DNA from: Sandaracinus sp.
GTDB taxonomy: Bacteria; Myxococcota_A; Polyangia; Polyangiales; Houyiibacteriaceae
Assembly (NCBI GenBank): GCA_020633125.1
Contig: JACKEH010000025.1
Coordinates: forward strand, 1 to 55,508
Direction: 5' to 3'
DNA length: 55,508 nt
The notes beneath the pieces are model-generated. The model searched no databases. It was not told where the DNA came from and worked only from the letters and a program-made list of their open reading frames with translations. How positions within the stretch are numbered: the stretch's first letter is position 1; every line of letters starts with the position of its first letter. Positions 38,012 through 45,538 of the stretch are shown one piece after another. A program made the translations under genes and the position numbers.

Positions 38012-39196
38012 ATGCGTGCCCTGACCCCCCTCCTCCTGTTGACCCTCGGAGCCTGCGATGCGGCGACCGTGCAGATGCGCGTCGACCCCTTCGCGGACGC
38101 CGGGATGCCGATGGCCGATGGTGCGGTGACCGAGGATGCCGGCCCCGTCGACCCCGAGACCGTCTTCGAGTCGGTGGTCGCGCCGCTGCTCGAGAACCGG
38201 TGCGCTGCCTGCCACGACGCCGATCGTACCGGTCCTGCGTTCCTCGCGGATCCGGTTTACGACACGCTGCTCGATTATCCGGCGCTCGTGGACCTCGACG
38301 ACCCCGCGTCGAGTCGTCTGCTCACGAAGGGCGCGCACGCAGGACCCGCGTGGCCGGTCACCGAGGCCGATCAGGTGCGGGGTTGGATCGAGATGGAGGC
38401 CGCCGGTGACCCGACGGATCCGACCGACCCGACGGCGCCCGTCGAGGACGGCGCGACCGAGCCGATGGTGGTCGTCGAAGGCCTCAACGTGGTGGAGCTC
38501 GCGGAAGCAGCGAGCACGCTGACGGGCGCGCGCATGACCTTCGTCGCGACGCGCACGCCAGCGGGCCTCTTTCTCGCGGAGCTTCGGGTCTACGCCGGCG
38601 AGGCGGGCGTGCGGCTTCGTCGTCCGGTGCTCGTGACGGTGGAAGAAGGCGTGTCGGAGCCGGATCCGGTCGATCGCTTTGCGGGCATCGAGATGCAGCT
38701 CGACGCGTACGAGAGCGGTCTGCTCGGCACCGGCAGCGTCTCGCTCGTCGCGTTCCCGGACGAGGCGCAGCTCGCGTTCGTCTTCGACCGCATCGGCCCG
38801 AACGCGGACCCGACGGATCCGACCGACCCGACGGATCCCACCGACCCGACGGATCCGACGCCCGCCGACGGATGCCGTTCGGTGGCGGCCTTCACCGCGG
38901 AAGCGCAGCCGCAGCTCTCGGCCTTCTGCGCGAGCTGCCACGCGGGCGGCAACATGACCGCGACGTCGGCGCTCGACATGACGGGCGTGCGCGACAGCGG
39001 CAACGCGACCGCGCAGGCCGGTGCGTGTGGGCAGCTGCTCGGCGCCATCGACCCCGCGAACCCGAGCGAGAGCTCGGTGTGGCGCGCGCCGGACCGTGGC
39101 TCCGACCTGACCGGCCACGACTTCAAGTTCCCCACGAGCGGGCAGCTCGACGACTTCCGCGGTGCGCTCGGCCGCTGGCTCGCGATGGAGGAGTGA
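38012..39196 (+). CDS. Lipoprotein with two CxxCH heme motifs and DPT repeats
   Basis: 394 residues. The signal peptide ends LLTLGAC. CAACH at 64-68 is followed by a cytochrome-like segment (PLLENRC to TEADQVRGWIEM). The middle part has a copper-type or DOMON-like strand pattern (LFLAELRVYAGEAGVRLRRP). A run of six Asp-Pro-Thr triplets links to a second c-type domain with CASCH at 306-310. First gene of a four-gene plus-strand operon, divergent by 135 bp from the DUF4266 operon. Likely a surface electron-transfer or structural cytochrome; no peroxidase signature. Confidence 0.85.
   Translation: MRALTPLLLLTLGACDAATVQMRVDPFADAGMPMADGAVTEDAGPVDPETVFESVVAPLLENRCAACHDADRTGPAFLADPVYDTLLDYPALVDLDDPASSRLLTKGAHAGPAWPVTEADQVRGWIEMEAAGDPTDPTDPTAPVEDGATEPMVVVEGLNVVELAEAASTLTGARMTFVATRTPAGLFLAELRVYAGEAGVRLRRPVLVTVEEGVSEPDPVDRFAGIEMQLDAYESGLLGTGSVSLVAFPDEAQLAFVFDRIGPNADPTDPTDPTDPTDPTDPTPADGCRSVAAFTAEAQPQLSAFCASCHAGGNMTATSALDMTGVRDSGNATAQAGACGQLLGAIDPANPSESSVWRAPDRGSDLTGHDFKFPTSGQLDDFRGALGRWLAMEE
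38807..38860 (+). repeat. Asp-Pro-Thr hexarepeat
   Basis: Six codon triplets GAY-CCB-ACB in a row with alternating codons (GACCCGACG and GATCCGACC), encoding the linker between the two heme domains. A shorter DPTDPTDPT tract occurs near 38410. Confidence 0.85.
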
Positions 39197-39201
39197 GAGA
39201 C

Positions 39202-40455
39202 ATGAAGACGCGATTCATGGTCCTCGGATCGATGGTGCTCGGATCCACGGCGCTCGTGGGTTGCCAGGGCGCCGCGATGTCGAGCCCCGGCGGCGGGACT
39301 CCGAGCGACGTGCCCACCGTGGACGCGGTGATCACGGCACCGGCGCTCGAGCTCTCGACGACGATCGACGGGGAGCCGGCGCCAACGGATCCGGACTACG
39401 TGCCGACGCCGGACGAGGGCGAGCTCTCCGATCGCTGGCGGGACGAGCTGGAGCGCCGTGAGGTCGACTACCAGAGCGCGCTTCGGGTCGCGTCGATGCG
39501 ACTGCGTGGCGATCTGCCGACGCTGCTCGAGATTCGTTTCCTCGAAGCCGCGCCCGATCAGCGCGCGGCCTACGAGGCGATGATCGACGACTTCCTCGAC
39601 GACCCGCGCTTCGTGCAGCAGCTGCGTCTCTTCTGGCGCGACACGATGAAGATGGGAGGCGGCAACCTCGACACCGCCCCGAACTTCGCGGCCCAGCTCG
39701 TCGTCGAGAACCGCCCCATCACCGAGCTCTTCACGGCGACCGACGGCAACTGCCCGACCTTCGCGGACGGCGCCTTCTCGAGCGCGGATTGCAACAGTGG
39801 CGCGCCTTCGCAGGCCGGCGTGCTCACCGACCCCGCGGTGATGCGGCACTTCTTCTCCAACCTCGCGTTCCGCCGCGTACGTTGGATTCAGGAGACCTTC
39901 GCGTGCCACGCGTTCCCGGCCGAGGTCGGCGAGTCGACGGATGTCGGCGGCGTCTCGCCCTACACCGCGCCGTGGGATTTCGAGAGCATCAGCGGCTCGC
40001 GCACCACGGGTCGCGTCGACTTCCACGACACCTCGTCGGTCATCTGCGCGAACTGCCACGCGACGATGAACCACGTGGCGCCGCTCGTCGCGAACTTCGA
40101 CGAGGACGGCATGTGGGACGACGGCGTGTCGGTGCCGACGCCGCTCGAAGGGGCGCCGATGGCGGAGCGCACGGATTGGCTTCCGGAGGGCGAAGGCACG
40201 GCGTGGCGCTTCGGCGTTCCGGCGAACGACCTGCCGGCGCTCGGCGCGGCGATGGCGGCGGACCCGAGCGTCCACAGCTGCATCGCGGCGCGAGTCCACA
40301 ACTGGGCGATGGGTCACGGCGACGTCGTCGACCAGCTCGCCATCGTGCCGCGCGCCGTCACCGAGCGTCTGTCGGCCACCCTCCGTGCGAGCGGCTTCGA
40401 GCTGCGCGCCGTCATCTACGACGCCTACACCAGCGACGACTTCGTGAGGTTCTGA
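39202..40455 (+). CDS. Lipoprotein with CANCH motif, DUF1549/DUF1585-like
   Basis: 417 residues, starting 5 bp after the upstream stop. The lipobox is TALVGC. The first half has RLRGDLPTLLEIRFLEAA, EAMIDDFLDDPRF and LRLFWRDTMKMGG, reminiscent of the DUF1549-like helical domains of planctomycete and myxobacterial secreted cytochromes. The second half has FRRVRWIQETFACHAFPAE and the heme motif CANCH at 282-286, followed by TMNHVAPLVANFDEDG. In known DUF1549/DUF1553 and DUF1592/DUF1552 sets, such a protein pairs with a Tat-exported DUF1501 or DUF1552 protein, as is the case here two genes downstream. Confidence 0.8.
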   Translation: MKTRFMVLGSMVLGSTALVGCQGAAMSSPGGGTPSDVPTVDAVITAPALELSTTIDGEPAPTDPDYVPTPDEGELSDRWRDELERREVDYQSALRVASMRLRGDLPTLLEIRFLEAAPDQRAAYEAMIDDFLDDPRFVQQLRLFWRDTMKMGGGNLDTAPNFAAQLVVENRPITELFTATDGNCPTFADGAFSSADCNSGAPSQAGVLTDPAVMRHFFSNLAFRRVRWIQETFACHAFPAEVGESTDVGGVSPYTAPWDFESISGSRTTGRVDFHDTSSVICANCHATMNHVAPLVANFDEDGMWDDGVSVPTPLEGAPMAERTDWLPEGEGTAWRFGVPANDLPALGAAMAADPSVHSCIAARVHNWAMGHGDVVDQLAIVPRAVTERLSATLRASGFELRAVIYDAYTSDDFVRF

Positions 40456-40458
40456 GCC

Positions 40459-41202
40459 ATGCGACGCCTTCCCCTCGAACAGCTTCTCGCCCTCGTCGCT
40501 TCGATCGCCGTCGTCGGCTGCACCGGACCGGGTGCCTACGACCCGATGGACCCGACGGAAGATCCGACCGAGCCGATGCCCTACGAGCCGCCGAGCGAGG
40601 ACGACTTCGTCCCGACGCCGACGACCGCGGGCGACGAAGAGTCGACCTTCTCGCACCCCGCGGGCCTCGGGCCGACGGTGACCTCGCCTCGCGAGGCCCT
40701 CGAGCGGATGCAGGAGCAAGGGCCGCCGGCGTTCGCGTCGCGCGTGCACTCCTGCCGCAAGGTTCGTTTTCGCACCATCGGTCGGGTGCTCGCGTCGCGT
40801 GGCGTGAACCTCGACGCGGACGGTGAACTCTCCGCGGGTCGCATGTACCGCAGCAGCGATCAGTCGCTCGGCGCGCCGAACTACGGAGCGCGTATCCCCG
40901 AGACGACGTCGTTGACGGTCGCGAGCGCGTCGCGTCTCTTCGACATCCTCGTGCAGGCGGCGCCGGAGATCATCGCGAACCTGCCGTCGCGCGAGGAATG
41001 CATGATCGGGGAGCGCGGCGCGGCGCTCTTCGACGAAGACGGAAGCTGCAACGCGGACGGCCTGACGTGCCTGCTCGGCGTGCCCGCGACCGTGGCCCAC
41101 GTGGGCCTCTGCGACGACACCGTCGCTCGTGCCGACAACCTGGAAGAGGGTCAACGCCTCGCCGTCGCCACCCTGCTCGCCGCCGAGCTCACCTGCGAGT
41201 GA
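40459..41202 (+). CDS. Hypothetical lipoprotein of the heme-lipoprotein operon
   Basis: 247 residues, 3 bp after the upstream stop. The signal peptide ends IAVVGC. A Pro/Glu/Asp-rich linker with PMDPTEDPTEPMPYEPP recalls the DPT linker two genes upstream. The C-terminal domain (about 90-247) is helical with HSCRKVRFRTIGRVLASRGV, ECMIGERGAALFD and CNADGLTCLLG, with four or more Cys. No heme motif. It probably forms an envelope complex with its neighbours; otherwise unknown. Confidence 0.75.
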   Translation: MRRLPLEQLLALVASIAVVGCTGPGAYDPMDPTEDPTEPMPYEPPSEDDFVPTPTTAGDEESTFSHPAGLGPTVTSPREALERMQEQGPPAFASRVHSCRKVRFRTIGRVLASRGVNLDADGELSAGRMYRSSDQSLGAPNYGARIPETTSLTVASASRLFDILVQAAPEIIANLPSREECMIGERGAALFDEDGSCNADGLTCLLGVPATVAHVGLCDDTVARADNLEEGQRLAVATLLAAELTCE

Positions 41203-41213
41203 AGGAAACGACC

Positions 41214-42602
41214 ATGACCGAGAACAAGAAGGATCGTGCTCATCGTCTCGGCCGCCGCGCATTGGTGCAGTGGACGCTCGCCAGCGGCGCCGCCCTCGGG
41301 CTCCCGCGTTGGAAGATCTTCGAGGTGCTCGAGGGAAGCGCGGGCCGCGCCTACGCCGACGACGCGTCGTGTGCGCCGTGCAACCGCAGCGTGCACATCG
41401 TGGCGGGCACGGGCGGGCTCGCGTGGTTCAACCTGCTCTGGCCCCACAACGACGTGGCCGCGGCGCGCAACGACGGCTTCTCGTGGCATGCGATCGGCGA
41501 AGAACGCATGGCGACCGGCACGCATCGTCCGCTGACGATGGGGCCGGAGACGCCGTGGCAGGACCTGCCGGGTGCGCGCCAGGTGACCGCGATGCTCTGC
41601 GGCACCAACGAGACGCACACGCGCACGCCGGACAGCACGGTGAGCGTCGCGATGAACACCGACCTCTTCGCGGCGTGTGCGGCGGTGCAGACCGCGAGCC
41701 CGACGCTGACCCCGGTCATCGGCGTGGGCGACATTCCCTACCGCAACGCGCCGGGTGCGCCGCGCATCGCGCGCGTCGGCAACGCGGACGACATCGTGTC
41801 GCTCTTCAACAGCGCGGCGTCGCGAGCGGGCGGCTTGCTCGCGCGCTCGGGCAACCCCGAGCTCTTCCAGGCCCAGTACAGCGCGTGGCTCTCGCTTCGC
41901 CGCGCGTCGCGATCGCCCGCGTACCGCAGCGGCATGGCGGCGGGCACCACCTCGTCGCGCCTGCTCGGCACGAACCTCGCCGACGCGCTTCGCGTGACGG
42001 ATGCGGACCTCGCGCACTACGGCGTGAACGGCACCTCGCGAAACCAGAACATGGCGATCGCGCGCACGCTCATCGTCACCGCGAAGGCCTTCAAGCTCGG
42101 GCTGACCAACAGCGTGATCTTGCCGGCGTTCAACGACGACCCGCACGGCGCGTTCAACAACATGGGCAGCCTGCGTCGCACCGCGATGGAGCTCGGGCAG
42201 AGCCTCCAGGCGTTCTACGAGGACCTCGCTGCGACGCAGGACCCGACGTGCAGCGGCTCGCTCGCCGACAACACCGTGATCTCGATCCACGGCGACACGC
42301 CGAAGAACCCGCTGCAGCGGAACAACTGGCCCGACGGCACGCCCGGCAACTCGAACTGGATCTACGTGCTCGGCGCGGGTCTGCTGAAGACCGGCTGGTT
42401 CGGTGGGATCATGCGCGACGGAAGCGTGCGTGGTTGGGATCCGACGAGCGGTGAGGATCGCGGCGATCGCAACAGCGCGAGCACGGCGAGCGCGGCGGCG
42501 GCGGCGGTCTTGTACTCGGTCACGAAGGGCGACCTTCGTCGTGTGCAGGACTTCTACCGCGGCGCGGCGCTCTCGGGCGTGATCACGAACCCGACGATCT
42601 GA
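41214..42602 (+). CDS. Tat-exported DUF1501/DUF1552-like protein
   Basis: 462 residues; ribosome-binding site AAGGAA. The N-terminus LGRRALVQWTLASGAALGLP has a twin Arg, a weakly hydrophobic core and a likely cleavage site after GRAYA, consistent with Tat export. The mature part has HIVAGTGGLAWFNLLWPHND, TAMLCGTNETHTRTPD, ALRVTDADLAHYGVNGTS, LTNSVILPAFNDDPHGAFNN and TVISIHGDTPKNP, a layout like the DUF1501/DUF1552 (alkaline-phosphatase-superfamily-like) proteins that accompany DUF1549/DUF1592 cytochromes. Last gene of the operon, followed by a bidirectional terminator. Substrate unknown. Confidence 0.75.
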   Translation: MTENKKDRAHRLGRRALVQWTLASGAALGLPRWKIFEVLEGSAGRAYADDASCAPCNRSVHIVAGTGGLAWFNLLWPHNDVAAARNDGFSWHAIGEERMATGTHRPLTMGPETPWQDLPGARQVTAMLCGTNETHTRTPDSTVSVAMNTDLFAACAAVQTASPTLTPVIGVGDIPYRNAPGAPRIARVGNADDIVSLFNSAASRAGGLLARSGNPELFQAQYSAWLSLRRASRSPAYRSGMAAGTTSSRLLGTNLADALRVTDADLAHYGVNGTSRNQNMAIARTLIVTAKAFKLGLTNSVILPAFNDDPHGAFNNMGSLRRTAMELGQSLQAFYEDLAATQDPTCSGSLADNTVISIHGDTPKNPLQRNNWPDGTPGNSNWIYVLGAGLLKTGWFGGIMRDGSVRGWDPTSGEDRGDRNSASTASAAAAAVLYSVTKGDLRRVQDFYRGAALSGVITNPTI

Positions 42603-42660
42603 CGATCTCGCGCGCCTTTCCCCGGCTCGGTGGGCGCGCAGGCTCTGGTGACGTGGAAGG

Positions 42661-42697
42661 CGAAGCGGCGTCCGTGAGGGCGCCGCTTCGTCTTTTC
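42661..42697. terminator. Bidirectional hairpin terminator between convergent operons
   Basis: CGAAGCGGCG (42661-42670) pairs perfectly over 10 bp with CGCCGCTTCG (42681-42690), followed by TCTTTT on the plus strand. It lies between the end of the heme-lipoprotein operon and the end of the convergent kinase gene. Confidence 0.8.
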
Positions 42698-42705
42698 GAT
42701 GGGCT

Positions 42706-44181
42706 TCATCGGGCGAAGCGGTCGAACTCGTCGAGAGGACGAAGGACCGACGGGGCCATGGAGGTGCGCGCCGGGGGGCTCGTTTCCGGCGTGGGCTCGC
42801 TGGGCGCCGATGGGCGTGCGCGTGTGGTCGTGCGTCGCTTCGTCGGTCGTGGCTCTTCGACCACGTCGGGCGGGGGCGCGGTCGGCTCGGTCTCGGCCGG
42901 CCCCGGGAGCGCCGCGGGTTCCTCGATCGTCATCGGCTCGGGCGTGGGTGCGGCTTCGACCGGCGTGGACGACACGGGCTCCGCGTCTCGCTCGGGCCAG
43001 AGCGCGAAGCCCGCGAGCAGACCGACCGCGATGGCGGCGATCGCCACGGCGAGGCGTCGTCGACTTCGGGCCGCGCTTCGCCGTGGGCGGGCGGTGACGG
43101 TGACCTCGGCACCGACCGTGGGGAGCACGTGCGCGACCCGACCCGACGCGTCGCGCCGACCGACGGGGCGGGCCAAGGCGTCGCGAAGCGATTCGCGAAG
43201 GTCCGTGAGCTCGGCGAACGCGTGGTCCTCGATGAAGTGGGCGAGCGAGCGTTCGCCGGAGCGGGCGATCGGCAACCCTTCGAGCGCGGCCGCGAACGCG
43301 AGGCAGGTCTGCGGTCGATCGTCGGGGAAGTGCGAGAGCGCGCGATTCACGAGGGCTTCGAGCTCGGGTGGCACGTCGGGGCGAAGCTCGCGAAGGCTTG
43401 GTACGTGTCCTTCGAGGATCGCGCGAATCGTCGCGGCGGGAGTCTCGCGTTTGAAGAGGCGCCGACCGGCGAGCAGCTCGAACGCGACGATGCCGAGGGC
43501 GAAGACGTCGACGCGACGATCGAGCTCGAGCTCGCCGTCGAGCTGTTCGGGCGCCATGTACGCCGTCTTGCCTTTGACCTGGCCCGAGACCGTGAGGTCG
43601 TGGGCGTGCAACGCCTTCGCGATGCCGAAGTCGGTCAGGAGGCAGCGTCCTCGCTCGCTCACGAGGATGTTCTGCGGGCTGACGTCTCGGTGCACGATGC
43701 CGAGCGGTTCGCCTCGTTCGTCGCACGTCTCGTGCGCGTGATGCAGACCGGTCGCGGCTTGAATCAGGATTTCGAGTGCTTCGGGGATCGGCACCGAACG
43801 ATCGCCCATGCCGCGCAAGAGCCGCGCGATCGAGACGCCCTCGATGAGCTCCATCGCGAGAAAGAGCGATCCGTCGTCGGCGCGACCGAGCTCGAGGGTG
43901 GGCACCACGTTGGGCGAGCGGACGAGCGAGGCCACGCGCGCTTCGTGGAGGAACATCTTCTCGAAGAGCGCTCCGTCCTGCAGGTTCGGGAGCATGCGCT
44001 TGACGGCGACGGGCCGCGCGAAGCCTTCGTCGCCGACGAGGCGTGCGACGTAGACTTCCGCCATCCCGCCGGATGCGAGTGGGAAGAGCAGCTCGTAGCG
44101 ACCGAGGTAGGTCGGCGTGCGCGAGAGTGCGGTTTCGGTGGACGTCACGTCAGAGCTCGCAGAGGTGTCGCTCGACGCCAT
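42706..44181 (-). CDS. PknB-type transmembrane Ser/Thr protein kinase
   Basis: 491 residues from the ATG at 44181. Gly loop LASGGMAEVY (35-44), Lys61 in VAVKRML, catalytic loop VHRDVSPQN (163-171), LTDFGIAK (182-189), YMAPEQ. One transmembrane helix at about 376-394 after a basic patch (RPRRSAARSRRR), then a Pro/Glu/Thr-rich extracytoplasmic tail without a folded sensor domain. All catalytic residues are intact. The start overlaps the 3' end of the upstream lipoprotein gene by 32 bp, so the TPR/PEGA protein, lipoprotein and kinase form one operon, suggesting that the kinase works with these envelope proteins. Confidence 0.9.
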   Translation of the reverse strand: MASSDTSASSDVTSTETALSRTPTYLGRYELLFPLASGGMAEVYVARLVGDEGFARPVAVKRMLPNLQDGALFEKMFLHEARVASLVRSPNVVPTLELGRADDGSLFLAMELIEGVSIARLLRGMGDRSVPIPEALEILIQAATGLHHAHETCDERGEPLGIVHRDVSPQNILVSERGRCLLTDFGIAKALHAHDLTVSGQVKGKTAYMAPEQLDGELELDRRVDVFALGIVAFELLAGRRLFKRETPAATIRAILEGHVPSLRELRPDVPPELEALVNRALSHFPDDRPQTCLAFAAALEGLPIARSGERSLAHFIEDHAFAELTDLRESLRDALARPVGRRDASGRVAHVLPTVGAEVTVTARPRRSAARSRRRLAVAIAAIAVGLLAGFALWPERDAEPVSSTPVEAAPTPEPMTIEEPAALPGPAETEPTAPPPDVVEEPRPTKRRTTTRARPSAPSEPTPETSPPARTSMAPSVLRPLDEFDRFAR

Positions 44182-44734
44182 CGTCGTCTTCGCAATAAGA
44201 AGTGCCTGCCGCACCGGGGCCGTCGACGCACGCGGCGACCGAACAACGCGAGACCGGGCACGCGTGGGTGCGCGGCGCTGGACTCGCGCAGGGCTCACAT
44301 CCCGTGCAATGCGCGGCGTCGTCGGTGACATCCAACGCGAGGCGTAGATGGCTCGCGTGTGCGTCGTGGCGTGCGAGGAAGAAGGGGCGCTCGACGGTGA
44401 GTCGGTACTCGACCTGCGGATCGGCGCGCTCGCTGGTGCCGGCGGTCGGTAGGTGGGTGCAATCGGCGGTGAGGCAGCGGCGCACGCGGAGCAAGAGGTC
44501 CTGGTCGGGGTGTTCCGTCACCGCGCTGAGCGTGTAGCGGGTGGTGCCGGGATCGAGGGCGACCACGTCGAGGTCGTAGCCTTGCCACGTCTCGTCGAAG
44601 TCGAGGGTTGCGGGACCGGCTTGAACGGCGAGGTAGCCCGCCTCGTCGCCGGCGCGCACTTCGAGCTCGACCTCGAGCACGGCGGCGTGGTTGCAACCGA
44701 ACGACACGAAGACGAGCCACGACCAAGGTCTCAA
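44150..44734 (-). CDS. Cys-rich lipoprotein of the kinase operon
   Basis: 194 residues from a TTG that overlaps the upstream stop (TTGA). A hydrophobic leader WSWLVFVSFGC gives a lipobox-like end. Residues 25-140 form a beta-rich domain (LEVELEVRAGDEAGYLAVQA, YTLSAVTEHPDQDLLLRVRR). The end is Cys-rich: CTGCEPCASPAPRTHACPVS, then SYCEDDD and HLCEL, probably disulfide-bonded. The rare TTG start is supported by the overlap and by the leader beginning at once. Function unknown. Confidence 0.7.
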   Translation of the reverse strand: MRPWSWLVFVSFGCNHAAVLEVELEVRAGDEAGYLAVQAGPATLDFDETWQGYDLDVVALDPGTTRYTLSAVTEHPDQDLLLRVRRCLTADCTHLPTAGTSERADPQVEYRLTVERPFFLARHDAHASHLRLALDVTDDAAHCTGCEPCASPAPRTHACPVSRCSVAACVDGPGAAGTSYCEDDDGVERHLCEL

Positions 44735-45462
44735 GGGAGCCTCACGCGGTTGTTGGTGGCGGGCTCGAGCTGCGCGTTGCGTTGGGCCACGACGCCGCCT
44801 GTGATGCCTCCGGCGAGGAGCACGAGGCCCACGCTCAGGCCGATCCACAAGCCGCGATGGCGGGGGCGCACTTCGACACGAACCTCACGTTCGAGCACCT
44901 CGGGGGTCTCGGCGAGCGGGACGACTTGCATCGAGGCCTGGGCACCTGGCTCGAGGGGACCTTCCCAGCGTGCGGTGCGAAAGCCTGCGCGGCGTACCTC
45001 GACGACGTGGGTGCCGGGGTCGAGCTCGATGCGCAGCTCCGGTCCGCGGGCGGCCGTGAAACGCACCCGGCCGTCCACGCGTACTTCGTGCTCGGACGTG
45101 GCCGGCAAGCCGCGGACCACGACGGTCGCGACCGCCGCGGCGACCTCACGGCGAAAGGTCTCGGAGTCGACCTCGCTCGCGTAGTCGGGGTGAAGCCGCG
45201 CGAGCTCCTCGAAGGTGTCGCGCGCTTCGACGTAGCGCCCGAGCGCGCGAAGCGAGACACCGACGTTCAAGAGGGCGGGCGGGATTCGGGAGAAACGATA
45301 TGCCTCGCGAAACCCGTCGAGCGCGTCCACCCAACGTGCCTCTTCGGCGGCTCGGGTCGCGGTCGTGTAGGCCACCCGTGCGCGCTCGACGTCGCGCTCC
45401 TGGGCGCGAGCGGGAACGGCCAGCAGCACCGAGGCAACCCCGACGAGAACGGCTGCGCGCAT
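44731..45462 (-). CDS. TPR / PEGA-domain protein
   Basis: 243 residues. The ATG at 45462 starts a signal peptide ending PARAQ. TPR-like helices (VDALDGFREAYRFSRIPPAL, NVGVSLRALGRYVEARDTFE) precede a PEGA domain (VVRGLPATSEHEVRVDGRVR and PGTHVVEVRRAGFRTARWEG), then one transmembrane helix (GLWIGLSVGLVLLAGGITGG) near the C-terminus. This TPR-PEGA-helix arrangement is frequent next to myxobacterial Ser/Thr kinases, as here. It heads the three-gene operon and shares a 76-bp divergent promoter region with the FG-GAP lipoprotein gene. Confidence 0.85.
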   Translation of the reverse strand: MRAAVLVGVASVLLAVPARAQERDVERARVAYTTATRAAEEARWVDALDGFREAYRFSRIPPALLNVGVSLRALGRYVEARDTFEELARLHPDYASEVDSETFRREVAAAVATVVVRGLPATSEHEVRVDGRVRFTAARGPELRIELDPGTHVVEVRRAGFRTARWEGPLEPGAQASMQVVPLAETPEVLEREVRVEVRPRHRGLWIGLSVGLVLLAGGITGGVVAQRNAQLEPATNNRVRLP

Positions 45463-45488
45463 GCCGAACCATGATAGCGGGTGGCGTG

Positions 45489-45523
45489 GCAGTGTCACTG
45501 CAAACGTCCGTCATATCCGGACG
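45489..45523. promoter_or_regulatory. Two inverted repeats in a 76-bp divergent promoter
   Basis: GCAGTG-T-CACTGC (45489-45501) and CGTCCG-7 bp-CGGACG (45505-45523), three bases apart, between the divergent starts of the TPR/PEGA gene and the FG-GAP lipoprotein gene. They look like operator half-site pairs; the binding factor is unknown. Confidence 0.55.
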
Positions 45524-45538
45524 GCGAGAAGCCTCGAA

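Noticed and set aside
38590..41262. 890-codon minus-strand open frame
   Set aside because: Antisense shadow across three real lipoprotein genes; Arg/His-rich translation typical of high-GC shadows.
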